A stretch of DNA of 15,541 nucleotides from PALSA-505 sp036502085 (GTDB taxonomy: Bacteria; Actinomycetota; Actinomycetes; Streptosporangiales; Streptosporangiaceae). Shown here piece after piece: positions 13,513 to 15,541 of the stretch. The position numbers were made by a program, and so were the translations under genes. Under the pieces are notes generated by a model that saw only the letters and a program-made list of their open reading frames with translations, was not told the origin of the DNA and ran no database searches. The stretch is taken from NCBI GenBank assembly GCA_036502085.1, contig DASXZD010000120.1:1-15541 (forward strand), read 5' to 3'. Every line of letters starts with the position of its first letter. The stretch's first letter is position 1.

Positions 13513-15541
13513 TCAGCCGGTGCTGACCGCCAGGGCCAGCGGGAGCACGCCGGGCGCGCCGGCTTCGCGCAGCAGCCTGGCCGCGACGGTCATCGTCCAG
13601 CCGGTTTCGATCCGGTCGTCGACCAGCAGCACGGGGCCGGCCAGCGGCGGCAGCACGTCGCGCAGCGGACCGGGGATCGCGAACTCGTCCCAGAGGGCGC
13701 GGAGCCGCTGAGCGCTGTTGTGCTGCCCGCCGATCCGACCGCCGGATCCCAAGTCCGCGGCGTACTCGACAGCTCCGAGGTGCGGCAGCCTGCCGACCTG
13801 CGCAATCCGCTGGCCGAGGCTCTCGATCAGCTGCGGCCGCGACCGGGACGGCAGCGTGATCACGCCGGCCGGCCGCTCGGCCCAGTCCCACGCGGCCAGC
13901 ACCTTGACGACCGCATCGAAGATGTCGCCGGGCACTGCGGCGTCCGGCGCATCGGGGGCCAGCAGGGCGCGCAGCCTCGGCCCCCAGCCGAGGTCGGTGG
14001 GCCGGCCCAGGGCGCGGCCGGGCCCGGCCAGCGCGTCGGCCGGGATCTTGCCGGACACGTCTATGCCCAGCTCGCGCAGGCCGGTCGGCCACATCTTGCG
14101 CGGTTGCACGTCGACCCCGGGGCGGAGCAGCCGCTCCCTGGCGGCCGCGGCGCCGACCTGCGAGACGTCATCCGGCCAGGGCTGCTGCGTGCAGTTGTCG
14201 CACCGCCCGCACGCGGCGGCGGCCGGGTCGTCCAGCTCGCGGCGCAGGTACTCCATCCGGCACCCGCCGGTGTCGAGGTAGCCGAGCATGGCGCGCTGCT
14301 CGCGGGAGCGCTCGGCCGCCACCCGCTCGTACCGCTCCCGGTCATAGGCCCACGGGCGCCCGGTGGCCGTCCAGCCGCCGCTGACCCGGCGAACCGAGCC
14401 GTCCACGTCCAGCACCTTGAGCATCATCTCCAGCCGGCCGCGGCTGAGATCGATCCTGGCCTCGAGCGCGGCGGTGGACATCGGCCCGGCCACCTCGCCG
14501 AGCACGGCGAGCGTGCGGCGGACGACCGCTTCGGGCGGGAACGCCAGCGAGCCGAAGTACGCCCAGATGTCGGCATCCTCCCGCCCCGGCAGCAGGATCA
14601 CCTCGGCGCGGTCCACGCCGCGGCCGGCCCGGCCGATCTGCTGGTAGTACGCGATCGGCGACTGTGGCGCGCCCAGGTGCACAACGAACCCGAGGTCAGG
14701 CTTATCGAAGCCCATGCCGAGCGCGCTGGTGGCCACGAGCGCCTTCAGCCGATTGGCCAAGAGCGAATCCTCAGCTGCGTACCGTTCGGAATGCTCGTCT
14801 TTTCCCGTGTACGCCGCGACATCGTGGCCGCGTTCGCGCAGGAAAGCGGCGGTCTCGTGCGCCGCCGCGACGGTCAGCGTGTAGATGATGCCCGAGCCCG
14901 GCAGCTCGCCGAGGTGTTCGGCCAGCCAGCCGAGGCGCTGCTGCGGGCCGGGCAGCCGGACGACGGCGAGCCGCAGGCTGTCGCGGTCGAGGGGACCGCG
15001 CAGCACCAGGGTCTCGGGCTCCCGGCCCGCGCCGAGCTGCTCGGCAACGTCGCGGGTGACCCTGGCGTTCGCGGTCGCGGTCGTCGCGAGCACCGGGACC
15101 CCGGGCGACAGCTCGTCTAGCAGCGTGCGCAGCCGCCGGTAATCCGGCCGGAAGTCGTGCCCCCAGTCCGAGATGCAGTGCGCCTCGTCCACGACCAGCA
15201 TCCCGGTCGCGGCGATCAGCTTGGGCAGCACGAGGTCGCGGAAGCCGGGGTTGTTCAGCCGCTCGGGGCTGACCAGCAGCACGTCGACCTCGCCCGCGGC
15301 GACTTCGGCGTACACCTCGTCCCACTGCTCGGCGTTGGCCGAGTTGACCGTGCGGGCCGCGATGCCCGCCCTGGCCGCGGCCTCGATCTGGTTGCGCATC
15401 AGCGCGAGCAGCGGCGAGACGATGACCGAAGGACCGGCGCCGCGGGCCCGCAGCAGCGCGGTCGCCGTGAAGTAGACGGCCGACTTGCCCCAGCCGGTGC
15501 GCTGCACGACCAGAGCGCGGCGCTGCTCGGTGACCAGGGCG
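13513..15541 (-). CDS. recQ: RecQ-family ATP-dependent DNA helicase with C-terminal PRTase-like domain (5' end outside window)
   Basis: A 3'-5' DNA helicase for recombination and replication-fork repair. The frame is open to the window edge, so the start lies beyond 15541; a GTG at 15507 falls inside the motif-I strand and is not the start. Counting from that GTG: TGWGKS (Walker A, 4-9), VVDEAHCISDWGHDFRPDYR (DEAH and aromatic loop, 105-124), LATTATANARV (motif III, 140-150), SALGMGFDKPD (261-271) and QQIGRAGRG (motif VI, 289-297). The RecQ zinc module has Cys416, Cys433, Cys436 and Cys439. Instead of an HRDC domain the C-terminus ends in a phosphoribosyltransferase-like segment with the PRPP-loop motif VLLVDDRIETGWT (626-638), as in many actinobacterial RecQs. 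All visible motifs are intact. It converges on the broken hypothetical gene. Confidence 0.95.
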   Translation of the reverse strand, partial: ALVTEQRRALVVQRTGWGKSAVYFTATALLRARGAGPSVIVSPLLALMRNQIEAAARAGIAARTVNSANAEQWDEVYAEVAAGEVDVLLVSPERLNNPGFRDLVLPKLIAATGMLVVDEAHCISDWGHDFRPDYRRLRTLLDELSPGVPVLATTATANARVTRDVAEQLGAGREPETLVLRGPLDRDSLRLAVVRLPGPQQRLGWLAEHLGELPGSGIIYTLTVAAAHETAAFLRERGHDVAAYTGKDEHSERYAAEDSLLANRLKALVATSALGMGFDKPDLGFVVHLGAPQSPIAYYQQIGRAGRGVDRAEVILLPGREDADIWAYFGSLAFPPEAVVRRTLAVLGEVAGPMSTAALEARIDLSRGRLEMMLKVLDVDGSVRRVSGGWTATGRPWAYDRERYERVAAERSREQRAMLGYLDTGGCRMEYLRRELDDPAAAACGRCDNCTQQPWPDDVSQVGAAAARERLLRPGVDVQPRKMWPTGLRELGIDVSGKIPADALAGPGRALGRPTDLGWGPRLRALLAPDAPDAAVPGDIFDAVVKVLAAWDWAERPAGVITLPSRSRPQLIESLGQRIAQVGRLPHLGAVEYAADLGSGGRIGGQHNSAQRLRALWDEFAIPGPLRDVLPPLAGPVLLVDDRIETGWTMTVAARLLREAGAPGVLPLALAVSTG

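Noticed and set aside
13262..14092. 276-codon minus-strand open frame overlapping the recQ 3' half
   Set aside because: Arg/Ala/Gly-rich shadow of recQ, which has the PRPP-loop motif in the other frame.

Overview
The window is very GC-rich, with third codon positions almost always G or C. It carries a four-gene 'conservon' (sensor ATPase, roadblock protein, DUF742 protein, small GTPase), a TIGR03118-family secreted protein, a P-loop/TPR protein with 42-residue repeats, and a RecQ with a C-terminal phosphoribosyltransferase-like segment. Together these point to a filamentous or related Actinomycetota (Streptosporangiales, Frankiales or Streptomyces-like). This is an inference from gene content; nothing in the sequence names the species.

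Layout, left to right. 1-1607 is a minus-strand DNA-repair patch: the edge of an XRE-type HTH fragment, an intact HhH-GPD alkyl-adenine DNA glycosylase (158-811), and behind it a decayed deoxyribodipyrimidine photolyase (865-1607) that has lost its N-terminal domain, has an internal deletion and is spread over three frames. 1768-2958 (+) encodes a secreted TIGR03118 protein, closed by a strong hairpin terminator. After about 0.5 kb of non-coding DNA comes the conservon, 3538-7819 (+), four genes that overlap or nearly abut, closed by a second strong hairpin shared with the convergent gene. 7970-10081 (-) is a two-gene unit: a cyclase/kynurenine-formamidase-like metal hydrolase followed by an APC-family amino-acid/amine permease. 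10320-12521 (-) is a P-loop NTPase plus TPR protein whose start and stop are both marked by in-frame oddities. 12765-13422 is debris: a 40-residue tail of an LLM-class flavin/F420 oxidoreductase (-) and a frameshifted hypothetical gene (+) broken at a 58-bp imperfect palindrome. 13513-15541 (-) is recQ, whose 5' end lies outside the window.

How they work together. The conservon proteins are expected to form one membrane-associated signalling complex resembling an animal GPCR/G-protein module. Here the sensor has almost no extracellular domain but a very long disordered C-terminal tail of LPxR-containing repeats that is still expanding by tandem duplication. The hydrolase and permease look like an uptake-and-hydrolysis pair. 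The glycosylase, the dead photolyase and RecQ are all DNA-repair functions but do not form one operon. I found no CRISPR array, tRNA, rRNA or intact mobile element. The most unusual things are the conservon sensor tail, the in-frame stop behind the best start signal of the TPR gene, the palindrome at the frameshift, and the number of decaying genes.
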